Both the position numbers and the translations under genes were made by a program. From Syngnathus acus (taxonomy: Eukaryota > Chordata > Actinopteri > Syngnathiformes > Syngnathidae), in the NCBI RefSeq assembly GCF_901709675.1, contig NC_051106.1, positions 1,152,001 through 1,216,000 on the forward strand: 64,000 nucleotides of DNA, given 5' to 3'. Shown here in pieces: positions 12,741 through 24,002 of the stretch (its first letter is position 1; each line of letters opens with the position of its first letter). The notes beneath the pieces were generated by a model. It made no database searches and had not been told where the DNA came from. It was given only the letters and a program-made list of their open reading frames with translations.

Positions 12741-13158
12741 CTCTAGAATGTTCTGGGTAGTGACCTCGCTCCACGCTTCGCTTTAACAAACGATGTGTCA
12801 AATTTACAGACGAGGCATATGATACCACTTCCGGAATTGACAATTTTCTGAAATGAAGTACACATTAGAAAGCTGAAGCACTCGAAAACGTAAAATAAAG
12901 ATAGATATGTAATATCATAAATTCCATACTAATTTGTGTGAAGGGCATTGAGTTCGTCTTCACGTAAATAATCCCACTTTTCCCCAAGATTTGTTTTATT
13001 TTGAAATAACAAAAAAGGAAATGAACACTACACAAAATTGCGTGGCTGTTTCTTGCTCTCGTTATTCATTGGCTGACAGCGTGACGTAGGACGTACGCCG
13101 TTACGCACGTACGTACTCGCTTCCTCAACTTGACTAGCACAGACAGCGGATTTGAAGA
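12741..13158. promoter_or_regulatory. Bidirectional promoter of eif5 and vps29
   Basis: The eif5 first exon (minus) and the vps29 first exon (plus) start about 300-400 bases apart. On the eif5 side CACTTCCGG at 12826-12834 is an ETS/GABP site; on the vps29 side TGACGTA near 13081 is a CRE-like site. Both are common at head-to-head housekeeping promoters. Transcription starts are not mapped here. Confidence 0.55.
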
Positions 13159-16100
13159 TGGTGAGTGAGAACTAACTGTGCATAAAGAAGCAATCTCGCC
13201 GATTTGCGCAACGCTTTTAGAGCGCCGTTCCCTCCACGATGTTTCTAGACGACTCTTTGACGAACATGCGGGCGACGTTGGGCACGGGTGCAAAACGATG
13301 TGATTTTTTTGGTGACGACTCAAGTACGAGATGGCGCGTTGGTCACATGACTTTATTTCACTTTAGCGGCACAAAACGTCAGAATGAATGACATAACCGT
13401 ACCTTAAGTCTTAAATCGAGCCTCCGAGGCGTTTGTGCTGGTATTTCAATCAACACAAGATAAACATTAACGTGACTTTTTCGTGTTGCCGAAGTGGTTA
13501 GCTCGCCGTGCTAACAAGCTAACAAACACAACTGTCCATGTCTAATGCAAAATGCAGCGCGGTGACGATCTAACGATCATTTCATTGATTTTTGCATGGA
13601 CTCGCTCATTAACTGTTCATTTTGCTCGCTAATTGTGATTCAATGTGTTCAACTGTCCCGTATGACTGCTAGACAACAGGGGTGGGCAAAATATGGCCGC
13701 TCATAATTTATTCATTCAGGTTGCATAAAACTTTTATTCATTTAAAAAAAAAGAAAAAAAGAAAAAGAGATATGATGTAGTGGAACTTCATTCCTGGTGG
13801 AGATCAAATGTTACGTAAATGATGAATTTTGGTTAATTAATTTGAATGAACAGAAGTAGAAATACGTAATATGTACAATATAATGTAATAATGTACAACA
13901 CTTGACATGATCAATAGCCTTGAGAGAGATTAATTTAACATATTTCAAATATTGGTTTTTATCCCTTTAAAATTAAAATTTTATTATTTTAAATAAAGCT
14001 AAGGTCCTAATGTCCATTTTCGAATCAGTTTTTCTTGTTATAAAACAATGACTAACTGAAATAATCACATCACATTTTAAATATTTTTTTGTTTGTATTA
14101 ATCTTAATTTGTCTGTCCATTCATATTTGATTTCTAATTTCAGTTACCCCCTTCTTGTCCCAACTGCTTGTCATTTTCTCTCTGGATACCACCCTCTCAA
14201 AACCATATTTATTTATTTTTTTGGTTGAAATAATAATTCCTTCCTTGTGTCATTCTATCCACGCACATATTCCCTTCATCCATTCCGCTTACTTGTCTCC
14301 AATCAACCAGGCTGGTCACCGGGTAAGTGCCCCGCGATGGATGTCACTCTTTCTCGCCTAACACTAAAGTCTGGAGGTCTGCGGTACCCAACAGAACAGA
14401 CCTTCAATGCACCGTTTGCCTTTTTAAAAATTTTTTTTTATGACGACAATACATATTCACAAGTACGGAAGAGGATTAGGGCCAGTGAAGAAAAAAAAAT
14501 GAGGGGTGACAGGATTCTGACTTTTTTCTCAGAATTCTGACTTCTGACTTTATTCTCAGAATTCTGACTTTAAAGTCAGAAGTCAGAAAGTGGGAATTCT
14601 GACTTTATTCCCACTTTCTGACTTTAAAGTCAGAATTCTGACTTTATTCTCAGAATTCCGACTTTAAAGTTGGAATTCTGACTATTCTCAGAATTCTGAG
14701 AATGAAGTTAGAATTCTGAGAATAAAGTCAGAATTCCGACTTTCTGACTTTAAAGTCAGAATTCTGACTTTAAAGTCAGAATTCTGAGAAAAAAAGTCAG
14801 AATCCTGTCACCCCTCGTTTTGTTTTTCTTCACTGGCCCTAATCCTCTTCCGTACACAAGTGTCCTCTCAACACACTGCTTTGACAAAAATGACAATTGT
14901 TGGGGAATCATTTGGTGCGAAAATGGTTCCCCAATTAGTTTTCTCTTCTCCTACAAAAGTTCAGTCAAGACTGGACGACTATGGATCTCAGAGATGGGGA
15001 ACCTATGGCCAGGCCAAGGTATGCAAATGTTCTTTCACTAAGATGGCCGCGTTAGACGGTGGTCCAACCAATTGAACCACTTGACCGCCTGTTGAATTAA
15101 ATGATACATTAAGTTTTTTTCTGTTCTATTTTTGCTTTTTTTTTTAAATGTTATGGTTTAATACAGTGAATCTCCATGTGGTATGTGAGCTCCCTCTAGT
15201 GGCGTGCAGAGGAGTCACCAAATGAAATGTTAATATTAGCTGTTACTGTGGCCTACACGATCTTTTTTATTTTTTAATACAGCACGGTTAATTTATTGCG
15301 GACAGTTCAGTTTTATTTAACTTTTGATTATAATTTCGGGTTGTTATGGATAGCCAAGTAATTCTTTCTGCTCCAAGGTAAACAATGTTACAGCAGGAGA
15401 TTGTTAACTCAGAAAGCTAACATAATGCTACAAACATGAACTGCAGTCAGAGCCAACTAAGTTTAAGAGGCTAGGTATGTTCCTCGGGTGTTGTCAAGGT
15501 TCCCCATCTCTGTCGTGTATCCCCAAACAAGTTGTTTGTGGGCTTTAGCGTTCAATTGTCTAAATAAAAAGTCCAACTACCATCTGGGCTCTCGTTGGCT
15601 GTCTGAAACTCGGCTGTCCACCAAAGTAACAAAACAACGTTGTAAATATCAAACAGTCGTAGTTCAGACAGTCAATTCACTCTGCTTTCAAATGAAACAA
15701 GTGTTTCTGCCTGGGTGTCCCTCAGGGAGACCCTCGTGGCCCACTTGGAGTTTTCCATAAACACCATCTGAGCCGTCGTCTTTTCACACAGTTGGTACTG
15801 GTGCTCGGCGATCTACACATCCCACACCGGTGCAACACGCTGCCGGCCAAGTTTAAGAAGCTTCTGGTGCCGGGAAAGATTCAACACATTCTCTGCACGG
15901 GAAACCTGTGCACCAAGGAGAGCTATGACTACCTGAAGACACTTGCTGGGGATGTCCACATTGTACGCGGGGACTTTGATGAGGTCAGTATGGTGTAATA
16001 GAAAGGTTGGCTGAGCCTAACCATTCAAAGCCTGTTCAAGACTAGCTTCCTGAACTACTTTACACGTGGGTTTCTTTCCAGAACCTGAACTACCCGGAGC

Positions 16101-16668
16101 AAAAAGTGGTGACGGTGGGTCAGTTCAAAATCGGCCTTATCCACGGCCACCAGGTGATCCCGTGGGGGGACATGGCCAGCCTGGCGCTGCTGCAGAGGCA
16201 GCTGGATGTCGACATCCTCATCTCGGGACACACGCACAAGTTTGAGGCCTTTGAGAACGAGAACAAGTTCTACATCAACCCCGGATCCGCCACCGGAGCC
16301 TACAGCGCGCTAGAAAGGTACAGATAAGTTTGCTTGTGTTGTTTTTTTGGAAACGTGGTTGTCTCAGTGTGTAGCAACATGATCAAAAAGTTCTATAGCA
16401 TGATCTAATTTTCAGTGTCTTTGTAGCAACATGGATTTTAGTCTGTGGTCTGTCAAAAAAAATCTGATGTTTCTGTAAACTGAGACAATACAAAAACTGC
16501 TTTTGATTGTCTATTAGCAACATGAACTCTTTTTGCGCCGGTTTTTGTAGCAACATAATTCCGTCGTTCGTACTGATGGACATCCAGGCATCCACGGTGG
16601 TGACGTACGTTTACCAGCTGATCGGAGATGACGTCAAAGTGGAGAGAATCGAGTACAAAAAGTCTTAA
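13157..16668 (+). CDS. vps29: VPS29 retromer subunit
   Basis: Core subunit of the endosomal retromer and commander complexes, with a metallophosphoesterase fold that acts as a protein-binding scaffold. Four exons: 13157-13159 (only the ATG, directly followed by GTGAGT), 15792-15983, 16082-16317 and 16551-16668; the sum is 182 aa, as in human. Recognised stretches: [94 protein letters not shown] and the end VERIEYKKS. The metal-site motifs (GDLH, GDFDE, HGHQ, GHTH) are intact. Exon 4 restores Ser-Asn-Ile-Ile across the splice. The 2.6 kb intron 1 carries a foldback element. Intron 3 carries repeated copies of the acceptor. Confidence 0.97.
13678..13750. mobile_element. hAT-type terminal fragment
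   Basis: CAGGGGTGGGCAAA followed by ATGGCCGCTC is the type of end seen in vertebrate hAT (Charlie-like) repeats; no matching other end or target duplication was found nearby. Confidence 0.35.
14464..14854. mobile_element. Foldback/MITE element in vps29 intron 1
   Basis: The element begins TACGGAAGAGGATTAGGG and ends with its reverse complement. The arms (about 70 bases, through GAGGGGTGACAGGATTCTGA) are nearly identical in inverse orientation. The middle is a mix of short palindromic units built on TCAGAATTCTGACTTTAAAG. The 6-bp sequence CACAAG flanks both sides (14458-14463, 14855-14860) as a target-site duplication. Superfamily not assigned; there is no coding capacity. Confidence 0.85.
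16371..16556 (+). repeat. Four copies of the 3' splice site motif TAGCAACAT in vps29 intron 3
   Basis: TAGCAACAT occurs near 16372, 16424, 16515 and 16548; the last is the acceptor of coding exon 4. The third copy lies exactly 33 bases upstream of the true one and stays in frame, so its use would add 11 residues. The first two would run into stops. Confidence 0.9.
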
Positions 16669-16874
16669 GCTACAGGACCAGATGGTGTTCCATTCCTTTC
16701 CACTCAGGGGCAATGTTAGCCCTGTAATATATTGTTCATAATGTTCTGGGTTTTTTTTTTTTTTTTTTTTGCTTGTGGAGTTTAGTCATTATCCTGAATG
16801 CAAATGTCTTTCACATGCAAATTTAGTAACAAAACTTAGCTTCCTTTTCATTTCGTATTTGCCACTTTACACAA

Positions 16875-16880
16875 AATAAA
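16875..16880 (+). terminator. Poly(A) signal of vps29
   Basis: AATAAA about 205 bases after the vps29 stop codon. Confidence 0.7.
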
Positions 16881-17277
16881 TGACTTCACTCAACTCTCGT
16901 TTTGTCTGAAATTATAGAATTATACAAAGTTTCACAGATTTTATTTACTATCATAAAATGGAATCACAAAAGTTTGAATTGTAAATCTTTATTTTCAAAT
17001 AGGAATTGCAAAATTGGCCTTTACTGTCATGCGGTTTTACAACTTTAAAAATTAAAATAAACTTGTTTAAAAAATGACAATTAGTTCTAGTTGTGCACAC
17101 TTTTAATTGGATAAGTGAAAAATTCACATTACCTAAATCAAAATTCATAAAATATAAAATTACAAGGTAAATGATGCCCACATTTATGTGATTGCTTAAC
17201 CAATTATTTTGTGTTCAAAAACAAATTTGCAAATAATTCAGTGAATTAATATATTTCAGCTAATCAATTTTAGGGGT

Positions 17278-17637
17278 TCGGCGGCTCGGTGGTACACTGG
17301 GTAGCACGTACGCCTCACAGTTAGGAGGGTGCGGGTTCGATTCCACCTCCGGCCCTCCCTGTGTGGAGTTTGCATGTTCTCCCTGGGCCCGCGTGGGTTT
17401 TCTCCGGGCACTCCGGTTTCCTCCCACATCCCAAAAACATGCTTGGTAGGCCGATTGAAGACTCCAAATTGTCCCTAGGTGTGAGTGCAAATGGTTGTTT
17501 GTCTGTGTGCCCTGCGATTGGCTGGCAACCGGTTCAGGGTGTCCCCCACCTACTGCCCGATGACGGCTGGGATAGGCTCCAGCACTCCCGCGACCCCCGT
17601 GGGGACTGAGCGGTTCGGAAAATGGATGGATGGATGG
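17278..17637 (+). mobile_element. tRNA-derived SINE (L2-tailed, AFC-like), copy 1
   Basis: The 5' part has Pol III A-box-like GGGTAGCACGTACG and B box GGGTTCGATTCC. The body has the common fish segment GTGTGGAGTTTGCATGTTCT and GGGATAGGCTCCAGCACTCC. It ends in GGATGGATGGATGG. A perfect 12-bp target duplication, AATTTTAGGGGT, flanks it (17266-17277 and 17638-17649). Family name is from memory of fish SINEs and is approximate. Confidence 0.93.
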
Positions 17638-17885
17638 AATTTTAGGGGTAAAATTGGGCAACTTTAATCAACTAGTTTTAAAAACATGCTCTATTTTTCA
17701 TGATTTATTAATCAGTAATTTGAAAGAATTAATAGAATATACTAAATTTACTAAATATATTAACCTTTGGGAAAATGACTATACAATAAACTAAATAAGA
17801 TAAATATATTAAGCAACTAATTTTTGGGAAAAGGACTGCAAGAAAATGTCATTTTTTATATAAGTTATGATTATTAATAAATAAT

Positions 17886-18674
17886 TTACCGTGTTTTTCC
17901 ATGCAAAATGGCATGTCGATGCTGGAATGTATAATACGCACCCAAATTTTGACTCTTACTTAAGTCCGTAAACGTAAAATTATTTCAGAAAAAAGATCAT
18001 CTTTGGGAACAACCGGATGTTATTCTGCCGGTCAGTATCACTGCGCATGCGCTAGCAAACTCGATAGCGAAGAAATGTTTCGGATTTGTGCAGGGTACAT
18101 TGTGACAGCAAACGAGCAGGTGATCGAGCAAGCGTCTGATACGAGAGCATTGTGTTCGTATGGAGCGTGTTTGAAGTGAACAGCAGAGAAGAAAGGAACA
18201 AGGCAAAGTGTTGTGAAATAAAATATTACCTGTAATACGCATATTGTTATTTGCTGATTGAAACTGCTAATTAAACTGTGAATTGAAACTAATAGGTAGA
18301 GAACTGAACTCTCGCTCTTTATATAGCTGACGTGTCTTGCGCATCCGTTCTGTGCATACTGTCATGGCGGCCTCCATATGATATCCGGTCTGCGATGGAG
18401 ATTAAAAAACAAACAATATTTGACAATAACACACCATCAAGGATTGCACCATCGCATCAAACGATGTGTCGTCAATTATGAATTTTACTGACTAAGTGTG
18501 TTGGGCAGGATGGCTGAATGCGATGCGCGATTGACAAACAAGAAGAAAGGTGTGATTTCAAGTTTTATTTCGAGGGAGATTTTCTTCAAAAATTGTTGTA
18601 CCCATGCATAATGCGCACCCCAGATTTTAGGACAATAGTTAAATTTTGCGCATTATGCATGGAAAACCCGGTAA
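17886..18674. mobile_element. Non-autonomous DNA transposon with terminal inverted repeats
   Basis: The left end TTACCGTGTTTTTCCATGCA matches the reverse complement of the right end, TTACCGGGTTTTCCATGCA. The subterminal parts also share the motif AATGCGCACCC/AATACGCACCC. No transposase reading frame. Superfamily unclear; target duplication ambiguous (possibly TA or TTA). Confidence 0.7.
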
Positions 18675-19164
18675 GTGTGCATATTGTATAAAATAGTTTG
18701 TATTAATTAACTGGAATTGATATGTCAGACAGGTTCATGTCCTGAACTGGCGTTTAAAATTGTAATTAACATTCGAAATTAGTCCATATAAGGGTCAAAC
18801 CGTGTCCGTCATGAATCTTTTAAACAGCGGGCATTTCTTTTTTAAAAATAAGTCAAATAGTGACACCTAGTGGGGGTTTATCTGTAGCGCTGCGAATTTC
18901 AAGCGCAATTACAAGCCGCCAAGACAGACGTGCTGCTCGTTCTCTTTCGCTTGCCGTTTTATTGGTCCAACTGGAATTAAGAAGAGTGACATAAGCAATT
19001 GCACATGCTACTTTATTTGAACTCGTGGAAGGAACGGCAAGACGTCGGTGCAATTCTGTCACTTGGCTTTAATTGAAAGCGTTGCTTTAAACATTTTCAT
19101 AGACCAAAAATGTTTTAGTGTGGCTATTGAACAAGAGACAAAGAATCAATTATTAACCAAACCA

Positions 19165-19170
19165 TTTATT
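19165..19170 (-). terminator. Poly(A) signal of pgrmc2
   Basis: TTTATT on the plus strand (AATAAA on the minus strand), about 930 bases beyond the pgrmc2 stop. The region 19171-20102 is therefore read as its 3'UTR. Confidence 0.5.
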
Positions 19171-20102
19171 TTGCATGAACAAATCCCTTCCTGCCTGGCG
19201 CGCAAACACACACGCACGCACATACTTTCACACACGTACACACACACTCAGCTGACATTAAATACGTAACACGGTGGCAAAGGGGCCAAACTCACGGTTG
19301 TGTTGCACATGCTTGAAGAAAACCATGGATATTATTTATTATGTACACTGTCTGCAACATTCCCCCAAACTAACAAACACGCATAGAAAATGGAAAAGGG
19401 GGGGCAGAAACTGTCTGGTGGTGGTGGTGTGTGTGTGTGTGTGGGGGGGGTGATTTTGCTGAAGAAAAACAAAAAGTGGACGACATGAAGATGGCAGTAA
19501 CACTGAGTGACTGACTTGAGTCCTAAGCGCTAGTTATATACAGTCGATAAATTGGACAAATCAGCATGTGCCTTTTTTTTTTTTTTTTGGTGGGGAGGGT
19601 CGGGGGCTTCTCCACCAGGAACGACAAAGCAAATAAGGCACGACTAATACTTGGACCATTCACTTTTTGAAAGTCGACCACGAGACGGATTTGGGGGCGG
19701 GCCTACAGACTTGTAGCTGGCTTGTAAACAACTGAATCGATTGATTAAGAACGCCAATCAACTACCCTTTGACCCCTATCCTTGACACCCCCCCACCCCC
19801 CCTCCTTCATTCACCCGCCCTAAGATACTGGACATCATCAACAAAAGAGAGCACCACCTTTGGTACTGCCACATATATGCCCAAGGGAGTGAAGTGATTG
19901 ATTGGCGGATGGCTTGATTGACTGGCGTCACAAGCAAGTGCCAATGTGAGGGAGAGTCAAAAGAAGGTTTCCTGAAGCCCGTCCAGAAGAATAGGTGGAG
20001 AGCGGAGAGTGAGGCCCAAGATGGTGGCGGGTCCTGGGTGGTTATGAGCTCAGAAGGGGGAAGGAAGAAAGGAAGCAAGGAAATTAGGGAGCAAGGAAGC
20101 AG

Positions 20103-23100
20103 TCAGTCGTGTTTGGGGTGCTCCTTGACGTCCTCCTCGTCCGTGTACTCGGAGGGCTCGTCGCCGGGCTTCAGCAACCGGCCCACATAGTCGTACTTCT
20201 CTGAAAATCAAAATAAAAAACAATTGAAGGAATGAAGGGAGTTTATTTCAATTGTTTATTTAATTTTTATATTTCATTTTATTTTCTGTTACCATCAAAT
20301 TTAAATTCCACTACATTTTTCAAACCCTTTTTTTTTTAGATTTATATTTACACTTGAGCCCTAAACAAAAATGACATTACAGGAAGAAAAAGAGATTTTC
20401 TTTTTTTACCCATGAACTGCATCTCCCACTCTCGGACGCTCTCCATCTGGACGGCGCTGAGGTCTGACAGGTCGTCGTACTCGTCCTTCAGAGCGCCTTT
20501 GCCCAGGCAAAAGGTGGCCAGGCCTCGGGATGCATCACGACCCGCAAACACCCCGTACGGACCCTCTGAGGCGGCAAAAACACAGAATCACAAATCCGTT
20601 TTCCCATCATCATCGCGACAGAAAGTGAAGCGCACAGAGCCATTTTTTGATTCATGCTAAACATATTTTTAAGTGATCAGCCAAGGTCATCGGTAATTCA
20701 TTCAGTCAAATATCGCCTCAAGTTGGGGAGGCAGCATCGCCGTTGGGCCATTTCAAAGACCTCGCAACAGTTTGGTGCCAGACTGTGGCAATTTTTTCTA
20801 CAAAGTGCACAAACGAGCCATGGGACACGCGACAACGTGCACGCAAGCAAACGCGCTCCAGTGAAGTGTGTGTCGTTATCAGCGTGCAGATTAGATGTGC
20901 CCAAAGTGTAAAGATAAACATTTGCTGACACGTTTTCCATCTGCGCGTTTGCATTCTATAACACAGCATACTTGGTTCCGCTCACTTTAGTTCAAAGACT
21001 GAAAGATGCTTAAGAATCCACGTACCATCCTGCTGTTCACTTATTTAGAATCCAGAAAGAACTTTGAGTTGCAGAGTGAAGGTACATCAAGTGTTAAAGG
21101 CCACGCATCATGGAAAATCGACTTCCTTTGCTGTTAAAATAATTTTCTTGTGTATCTGGAGTATCCAAGAATGTAGAAAAGTGTAATATATCCCTCCAGG
21201 TGCTGCGGAGATACTGTTATGATCGTTTTGGGAGGCTATTTTTTTACTTTTTTACTGTTCAGATTTCTTTGTTTTCCATGACGTGTTTTTTATATATTAC
21301 ACCACATCCGTTGGGGCGGGACATACCAAACAAGCTAATGGGTGTTGCCAAACGAAAATCCGAGTAATAAACATGGCGGAATCCGCCATGTTTAAAACGA
21401 ATCCGCCTTGTTTATTACTCTGTGAGACTTTTGCAGTCCAAACAACTCAAGGATGCCGAAGTGGAGAGATCAAAACGTCCCGTTGTTGGATGCATCAATG
21501 CTCTGTTTTCACTTCTTGTGGGTGTATTTTGAGTAGTTGTAACAGATGAATTGCATGGAAGGTGCTGTATTATTCTTGGGTAACACAATGTGTTGAATGC
21601 ATTCGTTGGCTTCTCGCTAACGGCAGCGCTAGCATTAGCTTACGTCGTTGTTTGACAGTGCTTGTTTACAAGACGTTCACAAATATTGTGAGGGAATTTA
21701 TTTTATTACGTGTCAAGTCTTCTGTCGTTGATATCTTTTAATCAAAACAAATAAAATAAAAGTAAACGCTACCTCATCTTAAAATACTACAAATGTCGAC
21801 CGGAAAGGGAGGCGCACATCTTGCGGCCTGAGGGGTGTGAAGTATCTCGTTTGCATTTAAAGAGACCGCACCAAAACGGCTTGCTCTGAGCTGCACCTCA
21901 GAACAAGTAGAAAAGAGGGACCTGTGATGGTATCAAAACGAGGAATTCAGACAAAAGCATCACTGTTCCACTTTATATAGACCACAACTAAATGAGTAAA
22001 ACAATAGAACAATAGAATACTTTGGCTTTAAAGAAACGTCAAGAGTCGCATTGTAATGCACGACAAGGCATCTTTGCTCTTTTCTGAAGCGCTTCTTGTC
22101 ATTAAATAAAAAAACGAAAACAAAGCTTCATGTCTTCAACTTTAGGGACATTCTAAAACGTCAAAAAAACAAAAAACAAAGCTTCAAATTGAAAACATCC
22201 AGCGCCGAGGACAGGTTGGCTTCAGAATACTTGGAAGGTTTGGGGTTTTAATGGAATGTTTCAAGGCAGGACAAGGCAAGGTAGAATAAGCAGAATTGTT
22301 ATCCAGGGTTTTAAGGTTTCACAGTTGCACTTTCATGGTAGCTTTACTGGCTAGGCTTAAAAAATAGGCTTGTCGGATAAGTGGGTTGCTTTACAGTACA
22401 TTGTCAATAGAATTGCCACTCCGTTCCATTTCACTTAATTTCAGGTTTTTCTGTATCGTTTGCAAATAAGTCACGCCCTTCTCAAATCTAGTCACTGCTA
22501 CGAAGTAGGGTGGACTGGCCAGTCTACACCGAGTGTTTACAAGCAATGCCGAAACGAAAATGCACGTTCAAGGAGTTGAATAAAAAAATTCCCATGCTTT
22601 TGCCAGGGTCGTGAGCCTTATGAAGCTGAGTGCTTGACATGCAGGGCAGGCACTTACGTGTCTGAAGCAGATATAGGTGCCAACGCACTGAGCAAGAGGA
22701 GGACTGAAGAGGAGCCCTTATTTTTTTCTTCAAATGCTGCACCGATGGCCGTATTTCTTGTCTTTTTTTATTTAGTGTACCACTATAAAACTCGAAAATG
22801 TCAGTGTAAACATGATTTTGTTAGTGTAAATATGTTTTTGTTATTGCACATGTTATTTTGTGTTATTCGGGCCAATAAATGCAATTGCTATACAGACACC
22901 ATGTCATTTGTGTCATAACCATTTGTGTCATGACACAAATACCCCCCCACCAAAAAAAAAAGGTGTCCAAATCTGGTCACTATTTGAGGTTCAGGTTTCA
23001 AGGTACAGTTGTGGTTTCAACACAAGTGGGCGCGATTCATGGAAGATTTGGAATTTCCAAGTCTGGTCATCAACACATAAACGGCAGTGTGATGACAACC

Positions 23101-24002
23101 GCCAACAGGTCGCAAACGTGTGCACGTCCACACGCTAACGTTAGCATTCCAACTCGAACTTGGCGCCTCTGTTGCCATGTGAATTGTCCAATGTTGTACT
23201 TTGAAACGTAGTACATTGAAACGTATCTTTTCAAAGTGTGCTTTGTTGAAACATGATTACGCGTCTCCAGGTGCTCCCGCTGTGAATAATTAGCACGTAT
23301 CCATCTTCATTTATTCCTGAAAAAAGGCCCACTTCCATCAAAACGGAACGAGATGTTGATAGCCTGGGAAGCGACTCTACGCCCAATTGTTGACACGTAA
23401 TCAGTCACGTCTCTTAATTAAAAACGCACATTTGTGCAAATGAAGACGACAGCGAACGTCACCAAAGTCTCCGAGTGGCCGTGCTAACTCGTTAGCATCC
23501 AGCGCGATAACCCCATTCAAAACAAGACAAAAGACCCCCGAAAACGAGCGAAGCAAGCCCCCGATTCACAGAGCAACTTTACGCCCGACTGTCTGCTTGA
23601 GGACATAGCAGCCGAGAGACACGTGAGGCAGCAAAGCGTCTGCGCACCTTTCCCGTAGAACTTCTTCCCGCTGGTCACGTCGAACACTTTCATATTGACG
23701 GCCATGAGGATGCGGGGGTTCCGGAGCCCATCGTACTCGCGCAGTTGCTCCAGCGTCAAGTCCCGCCGCCTCATCTTGGGGAGCGCCGAGGCCTCGTCGC
23801 CCCGGGCCGCGCCGTCCGCGCCGAGCCGCCTGGCCCAGCGGCGATAGAGCGAAACGCACGCCGCTACCACTGCCAGCAACACGGCAACGTTCAGCAGCAT
23901 CCCGCCCAGCCCGAGCCCCCCGCCGTCGCCGAGCTCCTCTGCCGCGTCCTGGCCGCCGCTGGTGTCGAGCGGAGCGGTCGGGTTGTCGCCATCGTCCGCC
24001 AT
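20103..24002 (-). CDS. pgrmc2: Progesterone receptor membrane component 2
   Basis: Membrane-associated progesterone receptor family: haem-binding cytochrome-b5-like protein of the ER/nuclear envelope, implicated in haem transfer and P450 support. Three exons: 23648-24002, 20410-20565 and 20103-20200, in phase to 202 aa. An N-terminal acidic/glycine-rich lumenal segment precedes a membrane helix ([20 protein letters not shown], residues about 34-53). The cytochrome b5-like domain follows: [78 protein letters not shown]. The C-terminus [20 protein letters not shown] fits PGRMC2, not PGRMC1. The N-terminal part is shorter than in human PGRMC2. Intron 1 (about 3.1 kb) holds copy 1 of an interspersed repeat. 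Confidence 0.96.
21107..22032 (+). repeat. Interspersed repeat 'X', copy 1, uninterrupted (pgrmc2 intron 1)
   Basis: From ATCATGGAAAATCGACTT to about ATAGAATACTTTGGCTTTAA it aligns with 42652-48385 minus the piggyBac insertion there. It contains the intact TTAA target (21857-21860) into which piggyBac jumped in copy 2. It lacks an internal stretch present in copy 2 (about 42995-43310). That stretch in copy 2 may encode part of a THAP-like zinc finger, suggesting a P-element- or Kolobok-type origin; this is a weak inference. Confidence 0.7.
21362..21420. repeat. Nested inverted repeat (double hairpin)
   Basis: GAGTAATAAACATGGCGGA is followed at once by its near-perfect complement TCCGCCATGTTTA and again by TCCGCCTTGTTTATTACTC, so two alternative hairpins compete for the same left arm. 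It lies inside repeat X copy 1 and is absent from copy 2. Confidence 0.75.
22921..22940. repeat. Perfect 20-bp palindrome
   Basis: ATTTGTGTCATGACACAAAT is its own reverse complement. A further half copy, CATTTGTGTCAT, lies immediately upstream. Confidence 0.9.

Noticed and set aside
17280-17350. tRNA-like sequence with A and B boxes
   Set aside because: It is the head of the SINE, repeated at 31182; no mature tRNA cloverleaf and it continues into the SINE body.
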